Shown piece after piece: positions 26,868-36,195 of a stretch of DNA of 42,552 nt; positions within the stretch are counted from its first letter, which is position 1, and each line of letters opens with the position of its first letter. The notes beneath the pieces are model-generated. The model did not search any database. It was not told where the DNA came from and was given only the letters and a program-made list of their open reading frames with translations. The stretch covers positions 1-42,552 of the forward strand of contig NZ_FONL01000015.1 in the NCBI RefSeq assembly GCF_900112895.1, read 5' to 3'. This DNA is from Succiniclasticum ruminis DSM 9236 (lineage in GTDB: Bacteria; Bacillota; Negativicutes; Acidaminococcales; Acidaminococcaceae). Made by a program: the position numbers and the translations under genes.

Positions 26868-27761
26868 ATGGAATCCGGTTTTTTGCATCAGTTGGTCCAA
26901 CAGCTGATCAACGGTATTTCCCTGGGCAGTATTTATGCGCTGATAGCCCTTGGCTATACCATGATCTACGGTATTTTGAAATTAATTAATTTTGCCCACG
27001 GCGATATTTATATGCTGGGTGCTTATATCGGGTTTGTCTGCACTTCCATTTTAAAACTGTCCTTTTTGCCGGCGCTGATCATTTCCATGATCGGGGCAGC
27101 CCTGGCAGGGATGGTCATTGAACGTGTAGCCTACCGCCCCATGCGGAATGCACCCCGGATTGCCATTTTGATTACGGCCATCGGCGTTTCGTTCTTTCTG
27201 GAAAACGTGATGATCCTGTTTGCTTCTCCCCAGCCCCGTACATTCCCTGCCGTATTTACGGCCACGGTGTACCATGTAGGCGCCTGGGTGGTAAACAGCC
27301 AGCAGATCGTTATTCTCGTCAGTGCCCTGGTACTTATGGTTGCCCTGACCTATATTGTTAACCAGACCAGAGCCGGCAAGGCCATGCGCGCGGTGTCCTT
27401 TGACGCGGACGCGGCCCGGCTGATGGGTATTGATATTGACTCGACAATTTCCATGACCTTTGCGTTAGGTTCTGCCCTGGCAGCAGCCGGCGGGGTCCTG
27501 GTAGGCATATATTACAACTCCATCGATCCCCTGATGGGCATGGTTCCCGGTATCAAAGCTTTCGTCGCCGCGGTACTGGGAGGTATCGGCATTATTCCGG
27601 GGGCGATGCTGGGCGGTATTATTTTAGGCGTGGTGGAAGCGCTGGTCAGCGGTTTCATTTCTTCCACCTTCCGCGATGCCGCCGCATTCGCGATTCTGAT
27701 CATTATTCTTCTCTTCAAGCCTCAGGGCCTGATGGGCAAGAATATCCGTGAAAAGGTTTAA
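26868..27761 (+). CDS. livH: Branched-chain amino-acid ABC transporter permease LivH
   Basis: A 297-aa inner-membrane permease with about eight hydrophobic segments. It carries the family motif SLGSIYALIALGYTMIYGIL near the N-terminus and GGIGIIPGAMLGGIILG near the C-terminus. It pairs with LivM. ATG at 26868 with GGAGGA 8 bases upstream is preferred to an upstream in-frame start inside the hairpin region. Confidence 0.95.
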   Translation: MESGFLHQLVQQLINGISLGSIYALIALGYTMIYGILKLINFAHGDIYMLGAYIGFVCTSILKLSFLPALIISMIGAALAGMVIERVAYRPMRNAPRIAILITAIGVSFFLENVMILFASPQPRTFPAVFTATVYHVGAWVVNSQQIVILVSALVLMVALTYIVNQTRAGKAMRAVSFDADAARLMGIDIDSTISMTFALGSALAAAGGVLVGIYYNSIDPLMGMVPGIKAFVAAVLGGIGIIPGAMLGGIILGVVEALVSGFISSTFRDAAAFAILIIILLFKPQGLMGKNIREKV

Positions 27762-27773
27762 GAGGTGATGACA

Positions 27774-28721
27774 ATGAATAAAGTACGCATGTTTGACTTA
27801 AAAGCATTGATTGCCTCTGCCGTAGTATTTGCGGTTCTGCAGGGCCTGATGGCGGCGGAGATCATCGGTCCCTTCTGGGAACTGAACCTGGTCCTGATCT
27901 GCATCAACATTATTCTGGCTTCCAGCCTGAACATGATCAACGGGTTTACCGGCCAGTTCTCCATCGGCCATGCCGGTTTTCTGGCGGTAGGCGCCTACAT
28001 GGGCGCGGTTATGACGGTGAAGCTGGGCTTTTCGTTCCCGCTGGCGATTATCGCCGGTACCATTGCAGCCGGTATCCTGGGCTTCCTGATCGGCCTGCCT
28101 ACCCTGCGTCTGGACGGCGACTATCTGGCGATTGCTACCCTGGGCCTGGGCGAAATCATCCGGATCTGCATCCTCAATATTGAATATGTAGGCGGCGCCT
28201 CCGGTCTGATGGGCATCCCCCGAATGACTAACTTCGTCATTACTTTCTGGCTGATGATTGCCGTGTTGTTCTTTATTAAGAATTTCAAAAACTCTGCCCA
28301 CGGCCGTGCCTGCCTTGCTATCCGTGAAAACGAGATTGCGGCGGACACCATGGGCATCGATACCACGAAATACAAAGTCATGGCCTTTACCCTGGGCGCT
28401 TCCTTCGCTGGAACTGCCGGGGTGCTGTTCTCCCATTACTTCTTCATCGCCCATCCGGCGTCCTTCACCTTCATGCGTTCCTTTGACATCCTGACCATGG
28501 TGGTATTGGGCGGCCTGGGGTCCCTCACCGGTTCCATCACCGGCGCCATCCTGCTGACCTTTATTTCCGCGGCGCTGGCGGACTTCCCGGAATGGCGTAT
28601 GATTATTTACTCTCTGGCCATGATCATCCTGATGCTGTACCGTCCCCAGGGACTGTTCGGCAACAAAGAACTCTCCGAAAAGGTTTTCAGCAGCCTGAAA
28701 GGAGGTAAGAACAATGGGTGA
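27774..28721 (+). CDS. livM: Branched-chain amino-acid ABC transporter permease LivM
   Basis: A 315-aa permease, partner of LivH. Family landmarks are NMINGFTGQFSIGHAGFLAV, GDYLAIATLGLGEIIR and VVLGGLGSLTGSITGA. ATG at 27774 follows AGAGGTGA by 6-7 bases. The gene starts 12 bp after livH and overlaps livG by 8 bases. It is notably GC-rich compared with the replication genes. Confidence 0.95.
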   Translation: MNKVRMFDLKALIASAVVFAVLQGLMAAEIIGPFWELNLVLICINIILASSLNMINGFTGQFSIGHAGFLAVGAYMGAVMTVKLGFSFPLAIIAGTIAAGILGFLIGLPTLRLDGDYLAIATLGLGEIIRICILNIEYVGGASGLMGIPRMTNFVITFWLMIAVLFFIKNFKNSAHGRACLAIRENEIAADTMGIDTTKYKVMAFTLGASFAGTAGVLFSHYFFIAHPASFTFMRSFDILTMVVLGGLGSLTGSITGAILLTFISAALADFPEWRMIIYSLAMIILMLYRPQGLFGNKELSEKVFSSLKGGKNNG

Positions 28722-29490
28722 TAAAAAGCGTTTACTGGACCTGCGGGATGTTTCCATCGTGTTTGGCGGTCTGCGGGCCGTTTCCAATTTCACCATGCAT
28801 ATTGACGAAGGGGAACTGGTAGGGCTTATCGGGCCTAACGGCGCCGGTAAGACCACAGCCTTCAATATGATTACCGGTGTGTATGTGCCGACAGAAGGAG
28901 AAATCTATTTCGACGGCAAACTGATTAACGGTAAAAAATCCTATCAGGTTACCCAGATGGGAATGGCGAGAACGTTCCAGAATATCCGCCTGTTCTCCGA
29001 ACTGTCGGTGCTGGATAACGTTAAGATTGCCAATAACATGCATATCGACTACAGCCTGCCGCACGCAATTTTCCGTGTAAATAAATATTTTGACGAAGAG
29101 AAAAAAGTAACGGAACAGGGGATGGAACTGTTAAAACTGTTCCATCTGGACAAGCATGCCCACGATATGGCGAAAAACCTGCCCTACGGCGCCCAGCGGC
29201 GTCTGGAAATTGCCCGTGCTCTGGCTACGAAGCCCCAGCTGTTACTGCTGGACGAACCGGCTGCTGGCATGAATCCCCAGGAAACCAAAGAACTGATGGA
29301 AATGATTAAGTGGCTTCGGGACAATTTTAAAATTTCCATTTTACTTATTGAGCATGACATGAGCCTGGTCATGGGCGTCTGTGAGCGGCTGTACGTATTG
29401 GAATACGGCATGTGCATCGCTACCGGCACGCCGGCAGAGATCAAGAAGAACAAGAGAGTTATCAAAGCATATCTGGGCGGGGAGGTGTAA
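28714..29490 (+). CDS. livG: Branched-chain amino-acid ABC transporter ATPase LivG
   Basis: A 258-aa ATP-binding subunit. Walker A GPNGAGKTT, signature region PYGAQRRLEIARAL and Walker B LLLLDEPAAGMNPQE (LivG-type, with MNP after the switch) are present, with H-loop IEHDMSLVM. AAAGGAGG ribosome binding site; start overlaps livM by 8 bases, and livF begins 4 bp after the stop. Confidence 0.96.
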   Translation: MGDKKRLLDLRDVSIVFGGLRAVSNFTMHIDEGELVGLIGPNGAGKTTAFNMITGVYVPTEGEIYFDGKLINGKKSYQVTQMGMARTFQNIRLFSELSVLDNVKIANNMHIDYSLPHAIFRVNKYFDEEKKVTEQGMELLKLFHLDKHAHDMAKNLPYGAQRRLEIARALATKPQLLLLDEPAAGMNPQETKELMEMIKWLRDNFKISILLIEHDMSLVMGVCERLYVLEYGMCIATGTPAEIKKNKRVIKAYLGGEV

Positions 29491-29494
29491 TACA

Positions 29495-30205
29495 ATGGAC
29501 ATGCTGACAGTTGAGGACATCAACGTTTATTATGGCGCGATCCATGCAATCAAAGGCATCAGCCTGTCTGTAGCCAAAGGCGGCATCACCACCCTGATCG
29601 GTTCCAACGGAGCCGGAAAATCCACCACGTTGCATACGATTTCCGGTTTGCTGAAGCCGAAAACCGGAAAGATTACCTTTGAAGGCCAGGATATTACCGG
29701 AAAACCGGCCCATAAAATCGTGGGCATGGGTCTGAGCCAGGTTCCGGAAGGCCGTCATGTATTTGCCAATATGACGGTAATGGAGAATCTGGATCTTGGC
29801 GCATACCTTCGCAGAGATAAAGAAGAAATCAACAAAGACCTGACAGACGTCTTTACAAAATTTCCCCGGCTGCTGGAGCGGAAAGACCAGATTGCGGGCA
29901 CCCTGTCCGGCGGCGAACAGCAGATGCTGGCCATGGGCCGGGCGCTGATGAGCCGTCCCCGGCTGATGCTGCTGGACGAACCGTCCATGGGTCTGGCGCC
30001 CCTGCTGGTACAGGAAATTTTTAACATCATCAAAGAGATCAACGACAGCGGGACTACGGTGCTGCTGGTAGAACAGAATGCAAGAATGGCGCTGTCCATT
30101 GCGGACAAAGCCTACGTGCTGGAAACCGGTAATATTACACTGGAAGGAACCGGCAAAGAGCTGCTGAACAGCGAAGCGGTGCAGAAAGCGTACCTGGGCG
30201 GCTGA
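29495..30205 (+). CDS. livF: Branched-chain amino-acid ABC transporter ATPase LivF
   Basis: A 236-aa ATP-binding subunit. Walker A GSNGAGKST, LivF-type VPEGRHVFANMTVMENL, signature LSGGEQQMLAMGRAL and Walker B LMLLDEPSMGLAP are present. It completes the heteromeric importer with LivG, LivH, LivM and LivK. ATG at 29495 follows GGGGAGGTG; an upstream in-frame start would overlap livG by over 100 bases. Confidence 0.96.
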   Translation: MDMLTVEDINVYYGAIHAIKGISLSVAKGGITTLIGSNGAGKSTTLHTISGLLKPKTGKITFEGQDITGKPAHKIVGMGLSQVPEGRHVFANMTVMENLDLGAYLRRDKEEINKDLTDVFTKFPRLLERKDQIAGTLSGGEQQMLAMGRALMSRPRLMLLDEPSMGLAPLLVQEIFNIIKEINDSGTTVLLVEQNARMALSIADKAYVLETGNITLEGTGKELLNSEAVQKAYLGG

Positions 30206-30308
30206 TGCAGTGGTAATCAGTTAAGCCATTTTCCATATCAAGAGCGCAAATGCATTGAATCTGTGTTTTCATAAACGGTTAAAAATTCTTTTAGAGGAGG
30301 TTTTATCC

Positions 30309-30968
30309 ATGCTTGTAAAAGATATTATGACAGCCCATGTATATACAATCAACCAGAACCAGACGCTGCTGGAGCTGCAGGGTCTGATGAGCGACGACAA
30401 CATCCGCCGGGTTCCTGTGTTAAATGATGCGGGAATGGTTGTGGGCATTATTACGGACCGGGATGTGAAGATGGCCTCTCCTTCGGAAGCCAGCACCCTT
30501 TCCCGTTATGAAGCGTCTTACCTGTTAAGCCGCATCAAAGTAAAGGACGTTATGACACACAACGTGAAAACGGTTTACGCCAATGCGGATCTGGCCGATG
30601 TAGCCGCCCTGATGTATCAGGATCACATAGCTTCCGTGCCGGTAATGGATGAAGAGAACAATCTGTGCGGTATTGTTACGGACAGCGACGTATTCCGCGC
30701 CTTGGTGGATATTTTCGGGTTAGGGCAGTCCGCTTCCCGTATTACCATTGACGCTTCGGACAAACCGGGCGTGCTGGCCGAGATTGCGAAAATGTTTGCA
30801 GACCACGGTATCAACATTATTTCCTGTGTAACCAGCGACGCCAAGGTTGCGGGAGAAAAAGAAATGACCATTACCGCAGACCTGTCCCAGGCAGGCATGG
30901 GCATTATTGAGGAAATCCGGGAAGCCGGCTATACGGTGACTAATATTACCACCAGCAGGGCAAAATAA
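30309..30968 (+). CDS. CBS-domain protein with C-terminal ACT domain (AcuB-like)
   Basis: A 219-aa soluble protein. Two CBS motifs (residues about 7-60 and 75-135; VKDIMTAHVYTIN and VKDVMTHNVKTVY) usually bind adenine nucleotides. A C-terminal ACT-like domain (about 145-219; RITIDASDKPGVLAEIAKMF) usually binds amino acids. It resembles Bacillus AcuB. Lying 103 bp after livF and in the same direction, it may sense branched-chain amino acids or energy state, but no target is known. AGAGGAGG ribosome binding site at about 30294 fixes the ATG at 30309. Confidence 0.85.
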   Translation: MLVKDIMTAHVYTINQNQTLLELQGLMSDDNIRRVPVLNDAGMVVGIITDRDVKMASPSEASTLSRYEASYLLSRIKVKDVMTHNVKTVYANADLADVAALMYQDHIASVPVMDEENNLCGIVTDSDVFRALVDIFGLGQSASRITIDASDKPGVLAEIAKMFADHGINIISCVTSDAKVAGEKEMTITADLSQAGMGIIEEIREAGYTVTNITTSRAK

Positions 30969-30969
30969 A

Positions 30970-31170
30970 ATGATTGGCAATGTTGAGTTTAAAGTCGGTG
31001 ACGTGGTGCGGATGAAAAAGCCGCATCCCTGCGGTTCTTCTAATTGGGAGATTACCCGCACGGGCATGGATTTCGGGATTCGCTGCTGCGGCTGCGGGCA
31101 TCATGTGATGATACCCCGGACCAAGTTCGTGAAGGCGGTGCGGGAAGTACTGCCGAAAGAGGAAAAATAA
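30970..31170 (+). CDS. DUF951 family protein
   Basis: A 66-aa protein of the DUF951 family, small and basic, with the conserved VGDVVRMKKPHPCGSSNWEI and IRCCGCGHHVMIPR segments. The Cys and His residues suggest a metal site, but function is unknown. It starts 1 base after the CBS-ACT stop and ends before an intrinsic terminator. In many Firmicutes DUF951 neighbours ychF, which is 1.1 kb downstream here, with a ZIP transporter in between. Confidence 0.85.
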   Translation: MIGNVEFKVGDVVRMKKPHPCGSSNWEITRTGMDFGIRCCGCGHHVMIPRTKFVKAVREVLPKEEK

Positions 31171-31185
31171 CTATTTAATAACAGG

Positions 31186-31218
31186 GCAGGCGTTTCAATA
31201 AGAGGCGCCTGCTTTTTT
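31186..31218 (+). terminator. Intrinsic terminator after DUF951
   Basis: GCAGGCG (31186-31192) pairs with CGCCTGC (31206-31212), followed by six T. It closes the liv/CBS-ACT/DUF951 transcription unit. Confidence 0.9.
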
Positions 31219-31259
31219 GTATGCGCAATGGGTTTTAAAGAGCGCGGGTCAAAAAGCTA

Positions 31260-31288
31260 TTTACCTTATCACCAAAGTTGAGTATAAT
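31260..31288 (+). promoter_or_regulatory. Promoter of the ZIP transporter gene
   Basis: TTTACC at 31260-31265, 17-bp spacer, TATAAT at 31283-31288. The ATG lies 30 bases downstream of the -10. Confidence 0.7.
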
Positions 31289-31317
31289 TAGGACATAATT
31301 GCAAGACGAGGTAAATT

Positions 31318-32103
31318 ATGCCAATTGAAATGTTACAAGCCCTCCTGATTCCCTTTATGGGGACTGTGCTGGGGGCAGGCTGTGTGTTTTTTATTCGCGG
31401 TAACCTGCACTGGAAGGTAGAGCGCGCTTTCACGGGATTTGCTGCCGGGGTCATGGTGGCAGCTTCCATCTGGAGCCTGATTATTCCGGCTATGGAACAG
31501 TCAAAAGCCATGGACAGGCTGGCTTTTCTGCCGGCGCTTGTCGGGTTTTGGTTCGGCGTGCTGTTTATCTTGCTGCTGGATCACATCATCCCCCATCTGC
31601 ACAGGGAGAGCAAAGAGTCCGAAGGCATGTCCAGCTCCCTGTCCCGGACGGTGAAGCTGGTATTGGCAGTGACGCTGCATAATATCCCGGAAGGAATGGC
31701 GGTAGGCGTTGTGTATGCGGGCCTGCTGTCCCAGATGGTCAGCGGCATCACCCAGACCGGCGCGCTGGCGCTGGCTCTGGGCATTGCGATCCAGAATTTT
31801 CCGGAGGGCGCTATTATTTCCCTGCCTTTGCGGGCAGAAGGGGTAAGCAACGGAAAAGCATTTCTGTATGGAAGCCTTTCCGGTATCGTGGAACCCATCG
31901 GTACATTCCTGACGATTATGGCGGTAAGCTACGTAGTTCCGTTCCTTCCGTATTTCCAGGGATTTGCTGCAGGTACCATGCTGTACGTGGTAGTCGAAGA
32001 GCTGATTCCGGAAATGAGCCAGGGGCAGCACTCGGATATCGGAGCCATAGCGTTTGCCATGGGATTTTCCCTGATGATGGTGCTTGACGTGGCGTTGGGA
32101 TAA
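31318..32103 (+). CDS. ZIP-family divalent metal transporter
   Basis: A 261-aa membrane protein with eight predicted segments and the two metal-site helices typical of bacterial ZIP proteins: HNIPEGMAVGVVYAG and IQNFPEGAIISLPLR. A short acidic/His-containing loop (DHIIPHLHRESKESE) follows segment 3. It probably imports zinc or related metals (ZupT-like); the exact metal cannot be read from sequence. Own promoter upstream and own terminator downstream, so monocistronic. GAGGTAA ribosome binding site. Confidence 0.9.
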   Translation: MPIEMLQALLIPFMGTVLGAGCVFFIRGNLHWKVERAFTGFAAGVMVAASIWSLIIPAMEQSKAMDRLAFLPALVGFWFGVLFILLLDHIIPHLHRESKESEGMSSSLSRTVKLVLAVTLHNIPEGMAVGVVYAGLLSQMVSGITQTGALALALGIAIQNFPEGAIISLPLRAEGVSNGKAFLYGSLSGIVEPIGTFLTIMAVSYVVPFLPYFQGFAAGTMLYVVVEELIPEMSQGQHSDIGAIAFAMGFSLMMVLDVALG

Positions 32104-32124
32104 CAATAATTTTATTAAAAAACA

Positions 32125-32169
32125 GTGACGGGAACCGGTTTGCAAAACCGCTCCCGTCACTTATTTTTT
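32125..32169 (+). terminator. Intrinsic terminator after the ZIP gene
   Basis: Long stem: GTGACGGG (32125-32132) with CCCGTCAC (32153-32160) and an inner GGTTT/AAACC helix, followed by TTATTTTTT. Confidence 0.9.
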
Positions 32170-32281
32170 GCTAACTTACTTTTCTTATGTTATAATAATA
32201 TGTCATTTATAAATAAGAAAAATAATCGAAATACTTGTAGCACAATAACATAATGTGATATGTGATAAAGGAGAGAAAACT

Positions 32282-33388
32282 GTGAGCACGAATCTGGATG
32301 TAGGTATCGTTGGGCTCCCCAACGTAGGTAAAAGCACGTTATTTAACGCCATCACCAAAGCCGGGGCGGAGGCGGCCAATTATCCGTTCTGCACCATTGA
32401 GCCCAATGAAGGGGTAGTGGCGGTACCGGATGAACGGCTGGACGTGCTGGCTAAAATGTTCAATTCCCGGAAAATCACGCCGGCCATCATGCACTTTGTG
32501 GATATTGCGGGGCTGGTGAAGGGCGCGTCCAAAGGCGAAGGTCTGGGTAACCAGTTCCTGAGCCATATCCGTAACACGGACGCCATCGCTGAAGTGGTGC
32601 GCTGCTTTGAGGATGAAAATGTGACCCATGTTGAAGGCAGTGTGGACCCGGTGCGGGACATCCAGATTATTGATACTGAATTATGCCTGGCGGATATTGA
32701 TACCATCAACAACCGGATGAAAAAAGTAGAAAAGCTGTTAAAAGCCCACGATAAAAAGGCAGCGGCGGAACAGGCGTTGCTGGAACGCGTCGCCAAAGGG
32801 CTGGAGGATATCGTTCCGGCCCGCCGGATGGAGTTCACCGAAGAGGAAGAGGCAGCTCTTTACGACCTGCATCTGCTGACAAGGAAACCCATCATTTATG
32901 TCTGCAACGTGGCGGAAGAAGAAGCGGCGGACGCCAGCGGCAATCCCCATGTGAAAGCGGTGCAGGAGTTCGCTGCCCAGGAGCATGCAGAAGTGGTGGT
33001 GATTTCTGCCAAAGTGGAAGCGGAAATCGCGGAACTGCCGGAAGAAGAAGCAAAAGAATATCTGGAAATGGAAGGGCTGACGGAAGCGGGCCTGAACCGT
33101 CTTATTAAGGCGGGCTTCAAACTGCTGGGTCTGCAGACCTATCTGACCGCCGGTGAAATCGAAAGCCGGGCCTGGACCATTAACATCGGCACGAAAGCGC
33201 CCCAGGCTGCGGGCAAGATCCACACGGATTTTGAAAAAGGCTTTATCAAGGCGGAAATCGTTTCCTACGACGACCTGGTAAAATGCGGCAGCAAGGTGGC
33301 GGCCCGGGAAAAAGGACTGGTTCGTCTGGAAGGCAAAGACTACGTCATGCAGGACGGGGACGTTGTGGAATTCCGTTTCAACGTGTAA
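32282..33388 (+). CDS. ychF: YchF/Ola1-type ribosome-binding ATPase
   Basis: A 368-aa P-loop NTPase of the Obg-related YchF group: G1 [15 protein letters not shown]3 [17 protein letters not shown], and NVAEEE where canonical GTPases have NKxD, which is why these enzymes prefer ATP. A C-terminal TGS domain follows, with [16 protein letters not shown]. Binds ribosomes and is linked to stress responses. GTG at 32282 with AAAGGAGAG 6 bases upstream is preferred to the ATG at 32255. A TATAAT is visible near 32190. Confidence 0.96.
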   Translation: MSTNLDVGIVGLPNVGKSTLFNAITKAGAEAANYPFCTIEPNEGVVAVPDERLDVLAKMFNSRKITPAIMHFVDIAGLVKGASKGEGLGNQFLSHIRNTDAIAEVVRCFEDENVTHVEGSVDPVRDIQIIDTELCLADIDTINNRMKKVEKLLKAHDKKAAAEQALLERVAKGLEDIVPARRMEFTEEEEAALYDLHLLTRKPIIYVCNVAEEEAADASGNPHVKAVQEFAAQEHAEVVVISAKVEAEIAELPEEEAKEYLEMEGLTEAGLNRLIKAGFKLLGLQTYLTAGEIESRAWTINIGTKAPQAAGKIHTDFEKGFIKAEIVSYDDLVKCGSKVAAREKGLVRLEGKDYVMQDGDVVEFRFNV

Positions 33389-33470
33389 GAAGCAGTTCCC
33401 GGGGATTGCGGATTAAATTTGATTTTGCGACAACAATTCATTCAGCCGTTGGCTTTCAAGGAAGAAGACC

Positions 33471-34241
33471 ATGTTTGACACACACAATCACTGTGAGTTT
33501 TCCTGCGATTCGAAAATGACACTGCAGCAGGCGGCGGACACCGCTGCAAAGCTGGGCATCGGAATCATCCTGACGGAGCACTGGGATTATGAATATCCCA
33601 CCAATCCGGAGCAGTTCCTGTTCGACCGGGACGCGTATTTTAAAAAGAACCTGCCCCTGCGCAGCGGCAACGTGCTGCTGGGTATCGAAGTGGGGATGCA
33701 GCCGCATCTGGCGGAAAAAGAAAACAAAGTCCCGGAAGGTTATCCCTTTGACTTTGTAATCGGTTCCATTCATATGATGAACCGTCTGGATCTGTACGAG
33801 GTGACAACGTATAAAGGCCTGTCCAAAGAAGAAACCATGCACGACTTCCTCCGGGACAGCATTCTTTGCGCGGAAAGCCACAACAACTTTGATTCCTTCG
33901 GGCACATTGATTACATCTGTCGGTACTGGCCCTATGCGGACAAGGAATTCCACATGGAAGAAAACCAACAGGAGTGGGACAGGCTGTTCAAGATTTTAAT
34001 TGAAAAGAATAAGCCCATTGAAATCAACACCCGTCGGCTGGAGGCTGAGGCGGCAGTTAAAGCGTTGCTGCCGTTATACAAACGGTATAAAGAACTGGGC
34101 GGCAAATACTGCACACTGGGCAGCGACGCTCATTACACGGAACATGTGGGCCGGCGTCTGGATGTGGCGGCAGCCATGGCAAAAGAAGCGGAGCTGCAGC
34201 CGGTGTATTTCAAAGAGAGAAAAATGATTTCAGACAGGTAG
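33471..34241 (+). CDS. PHP-domain histidinol-phosphatase-like protein
   Basis: A 256-aa PHP phosphoesterase. Metal ligands are visible in DTHNHCEFSCDS (residues 3-14), TEHWDYE, GIEVGMQ, GSIHMM, SFGHIDYICRY and the final GSDAHYTEHVG. It resembles HisJ/HisK-type histidinol phosphatases, but no his genes are near, so another phosphate ester is possible. It follows ychF by 82 bp and precedes the MATE gene by 4 bp. AAGGAAGAAG ribosome binding site. Confidence 0.85.
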   Translation: MFDTHNHCEFSCDSKMTLQQAADTAAKLGIGIILTEHWDYEYPTNPEQFLFDRDAYFKKNLPLRSGNVLLGIEVGMQPHLAEKENKVPEGYPFDFVIGSIHMMNRLDLYEVTTYKGLSKEETMHDFLRDSILCAESHNNFDSFGHIDYICRYWPYADKEFHMEENQQEWDRLFKILIEKNKPIEINTRRLEAEAAVKALLPLYKRYKELGGKYCTLGSDAHYTEHVGRRLDVAAAMAKEAELQPVYFKERKMISDR

Positions 34242-34245
34242 TTTT

Positions 34246-35583
34246 ATGCAAAAGAGCATGACTTCGGGGAATTCCCTGAAACTGTTGCTGACCTTTATGG
34301 TGCCGCTGATCATCGGTAACATATTTCAGCAGATGTACAGCATATCGGACATTATTATCGTGGGTCGTACCATCGGTGTCAACGCACTGGCCGCTGTCGG
34401 CGCGGCGGCTCCGATTTTTATGCTGCTGGTGATGATCACCATGGGCATGTCCAACGGCCTGACCGTCATAACGGGGCAGTTTTTTGGCGCCGGTGATTTT
34501 GATAACATGCGACGCAGCGTAGCCATGAGTTTGCGGCTCAGCATCATTTCTGTCATTATCCTGGCGGTGGGGATGTTTATCGTCATCGATCCGCTGCTGG
34601 CTTTGATGAACCTGCCGGAAATTTTGTACGAGGACACCCGGAGTTATATCCTCATCGTGGCGGAAGGACTGTGGGCCATGATGGCCTACAACTTCTTTTC
34701 GGCCGTGCTGCGGGCCCTGGGGGACAGCAAGACGCCGGTGGCCTTTCTGATTTTTGCCACCATTATCAATGTAGGACTGGCGCTTCTGTTTATTTTGAAA
34801 TTCGGTCTGGGCGTGCCGGGCTCTGCCTATGCGCTGGTCATGGCCCAGGGCATTTCGGCTTTCCTGTGCGTCATTTATATGTGGAAGCATTTTCCCGTGT
34901 TGCGTTTGCAGAAGAGCGACTGGAAATGGGATAAGCAGTTTGCACTGGCCCATCTGAAGATTGGCCTGCCCATGGCCGGACAGTTTTCTATTCTCGGCGT
35001 CGGCATTTTATTGATCCAGTCCATCACCAATTCTTTCGGCCCTAATACCATTGCGGGCTTTACGGCGGCCATCCGGGTGGAGCAGCTGGCCCTGCAGCCC
35101 ATGGCTTCTTTCGGTATCGCCATGGCGGCCTTCAGCGCTCAGAACTACGGGGCCAAACAGTTCCAGCGCATCCGGGACGCAGTAAAAAAGTGCTCCCTGA
35201 TTGCCATGGCTTTTGCTTTTTGTGCAGGCATCCTGATTTTCTTTTTCAGTGAAAGCATCATCGGCATCTTTATCGAAGAGGGGAATCCGAAGGTCATCGA
35301 AGATGCGTTACTGTATCTGAACTGCTCTGTGCCGTTTTACTTTTTCCTGAGCCAGATGTTTATTTACCGCAGCGCAGTGCAGGGTATGGGCGTGGGCATG
35401 GTGCCTCTGGCTTCTTCCCTGATCGAACTGAGCATGCGGACCGGTGTGGCCAAGTTCCTGGCCACGGACTGGGGGTACCGGGGCGTGTGTTATGCCAGCC
35501 CGGTAGCCTGGGTGGCAGGTTCTATCTTCCTCTTTTTTGCCTACCGGTATTTTATCAGCCTGTTTGAACGGCTGAACCGGTAA
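34246..35583 (+). CDS. MATE-family multidrug/metabolite exporter
   Basis: A 445-aa membrane protein with twelve hydrophobic segments in two similar halves. The N-terminal PLIIGNIFQQMYSISDIIIVG is typical of the NorM/DinF-type MATE family; halves repeat at about 220 residues (GLPMAGQFSILGVGILL). It exports cationic or other small molecules using Na+ or H+. Overlapping expression with the PHP gene is likely (4-bp gap). The last residues before the stop are basic, as usual. Substrate unknown. Confidence 0.92.
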   Translation: MQKSMTSGNSLKLLLTFMVPLIIGNIFQQMYSISDIIIVGRTIGVNALAAVGAAAPIFMLLVMITMGMSNGLTVITGQFFGAGDFDNMRRSVAMSLRLSIISVIILAVGMFIVIDPLLALMNLPEILYEDTRSYILIVAEGLWAMMAYNFFSAVLRALGDSKTPVAFLIFATIINVGLALLFILKFGLGVPGSAYALVMAQGISAFLCVIYMWKHFPVLRLQKSDWKWDKQFALAHLKIGLPMAGQFSILGVGILLIQSITNSFGPNTIAGFTAAIRVEQLALQPMASFGIAMAAFSAQNYGAKQFQRIRDAVKKCSLIAMAFAFCAGILIFFFSESIIGIFIEEGNPKVIEDALLYLNCSVPFYFFLSQMFIYRSAVQGMGVGMVPLASSLIELSMRTGVAKFLATDWGYRGVCYASPVAWVAGSIFLFFAYRYFISLFERLNR

Positions 35584-35761
35584 AAACGTGAGTGGCAGGA
35601 TCAGGCAAAGAGGATTGTTTTACTGCAACATCAGCGGGGGATAAATACGCAACCTTCAATAACTGATAAGCTTTGTAAAGCCGCTTTTGTTCAGGATGTT
35701 ACAGATTTTAGAATTTATAGTATTTTTATTCTTAAAATCTTCAAATTTAATATTAAACAAT
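35584..35761. other. Non-coding stretch before the ilv promoter
   Basis: No gene is seen. The only structure is an A+T-rich inverted repeat, AGATTTTA near 35704 and TAAAATCT near 35734, a weak candidate terminator for the MATE gene. Together with the promoter and T-box leader it makes up the 612-bp gap before ilvN. Confidence 0.5.
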
Positions 35762-35790
35762 TTGACAAAAATATTGTTCTTTCATATAAT
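35762..35790 (+). promoter_or_regulatory. ilv operon promoter
   Basis: TTGACA at 35762-35767, 17-bp spacer and TATAAT at 35785-35790, a perfect consensus. The transcript should begin near 35797 at the 5' side of the T-box leader. Confidence 0.9.
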
Positions 35791-35796
35791 ACTTTT

Positions 35797-36069
35797 AACG
35801 TAATTTTAAAATTAGTACATCTGATGAAGGGAAAGAGTAGTCTGTTGCGGCAGGTCCCAGAGAACCGGTGGTTGGTGAAAACCGGTGACGGCGGGCAGAG
35901 GAAAATCCTCCCTGAAGACCGGCGCTGAATCAGCATTAAGCGCCTGCGTTATTTCCACGTTACAGGAAACGCGTATGTTGGTACGTAGTAAAGAGCTCGT
36001 TTATTTACGGGAATCAGGGTGGTACCGCGGATTATTTCCGTCCCTCAGCTTATGTGGGACGGTTTTTTT
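35797..36069 (+). promoter_or_regulatory. T-box riboswitch controlling ilvN-ilvC-ilvB
   Basis: The T-box sequence AGGGTGGTACCGCGG is at 36016-36030. Its TGGT would pair with the ACCA end of uncharged tRNA. Stem I features are present: a GAAAGAGTAG K-turn-like segment near 35831, the AG bulge and distal loop (AGAGAACCGGT ... ACCGGTGAC, 35860-35888). A terminator hairpin ends the leader. Uncharged tRNA should stabilise the antiterminator and switch on branched-chain amino-acid synthesis. The specifier codon could not be fixed: ATC (Ile) in GGAAAATCC and CTC (Leu) in TCCTCCC near 35900-35912 are both possible. Confidence 0.92.
36038..36069 (+). terminator. T-box terminator hairpin
   Basis: CCGTCCC (36038-36044) pairs with GGGACGG (36056-36062) and is followed by seven T. 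The 5' arm lies just after the T-box motif, competing with the antiterminator. 126 bp remain to the ilvN start. Confidence 0.9.
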
Positions 36070-36195
36070 ATACGGTAATCGGCTTCCGTTTTAGTAAATC
36101 GAAAGAAGCGCAGAAGAATGATTCGCGCTTGCTCGTGCGGTTGTTTACCGTAAAACTGCTGAAAGAAATTTTCAGGTATACAGGGGGAAATCAAA

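Noticed and set aside
27798-28865. 355-aa frame antisense to livM and the start of livG
   Set aside because: The sense strand encodes canonical LivM; the antisense product is a low-complexity Gln/Gly/His/Asp-rich shadow typical of GC-rich codon positions.
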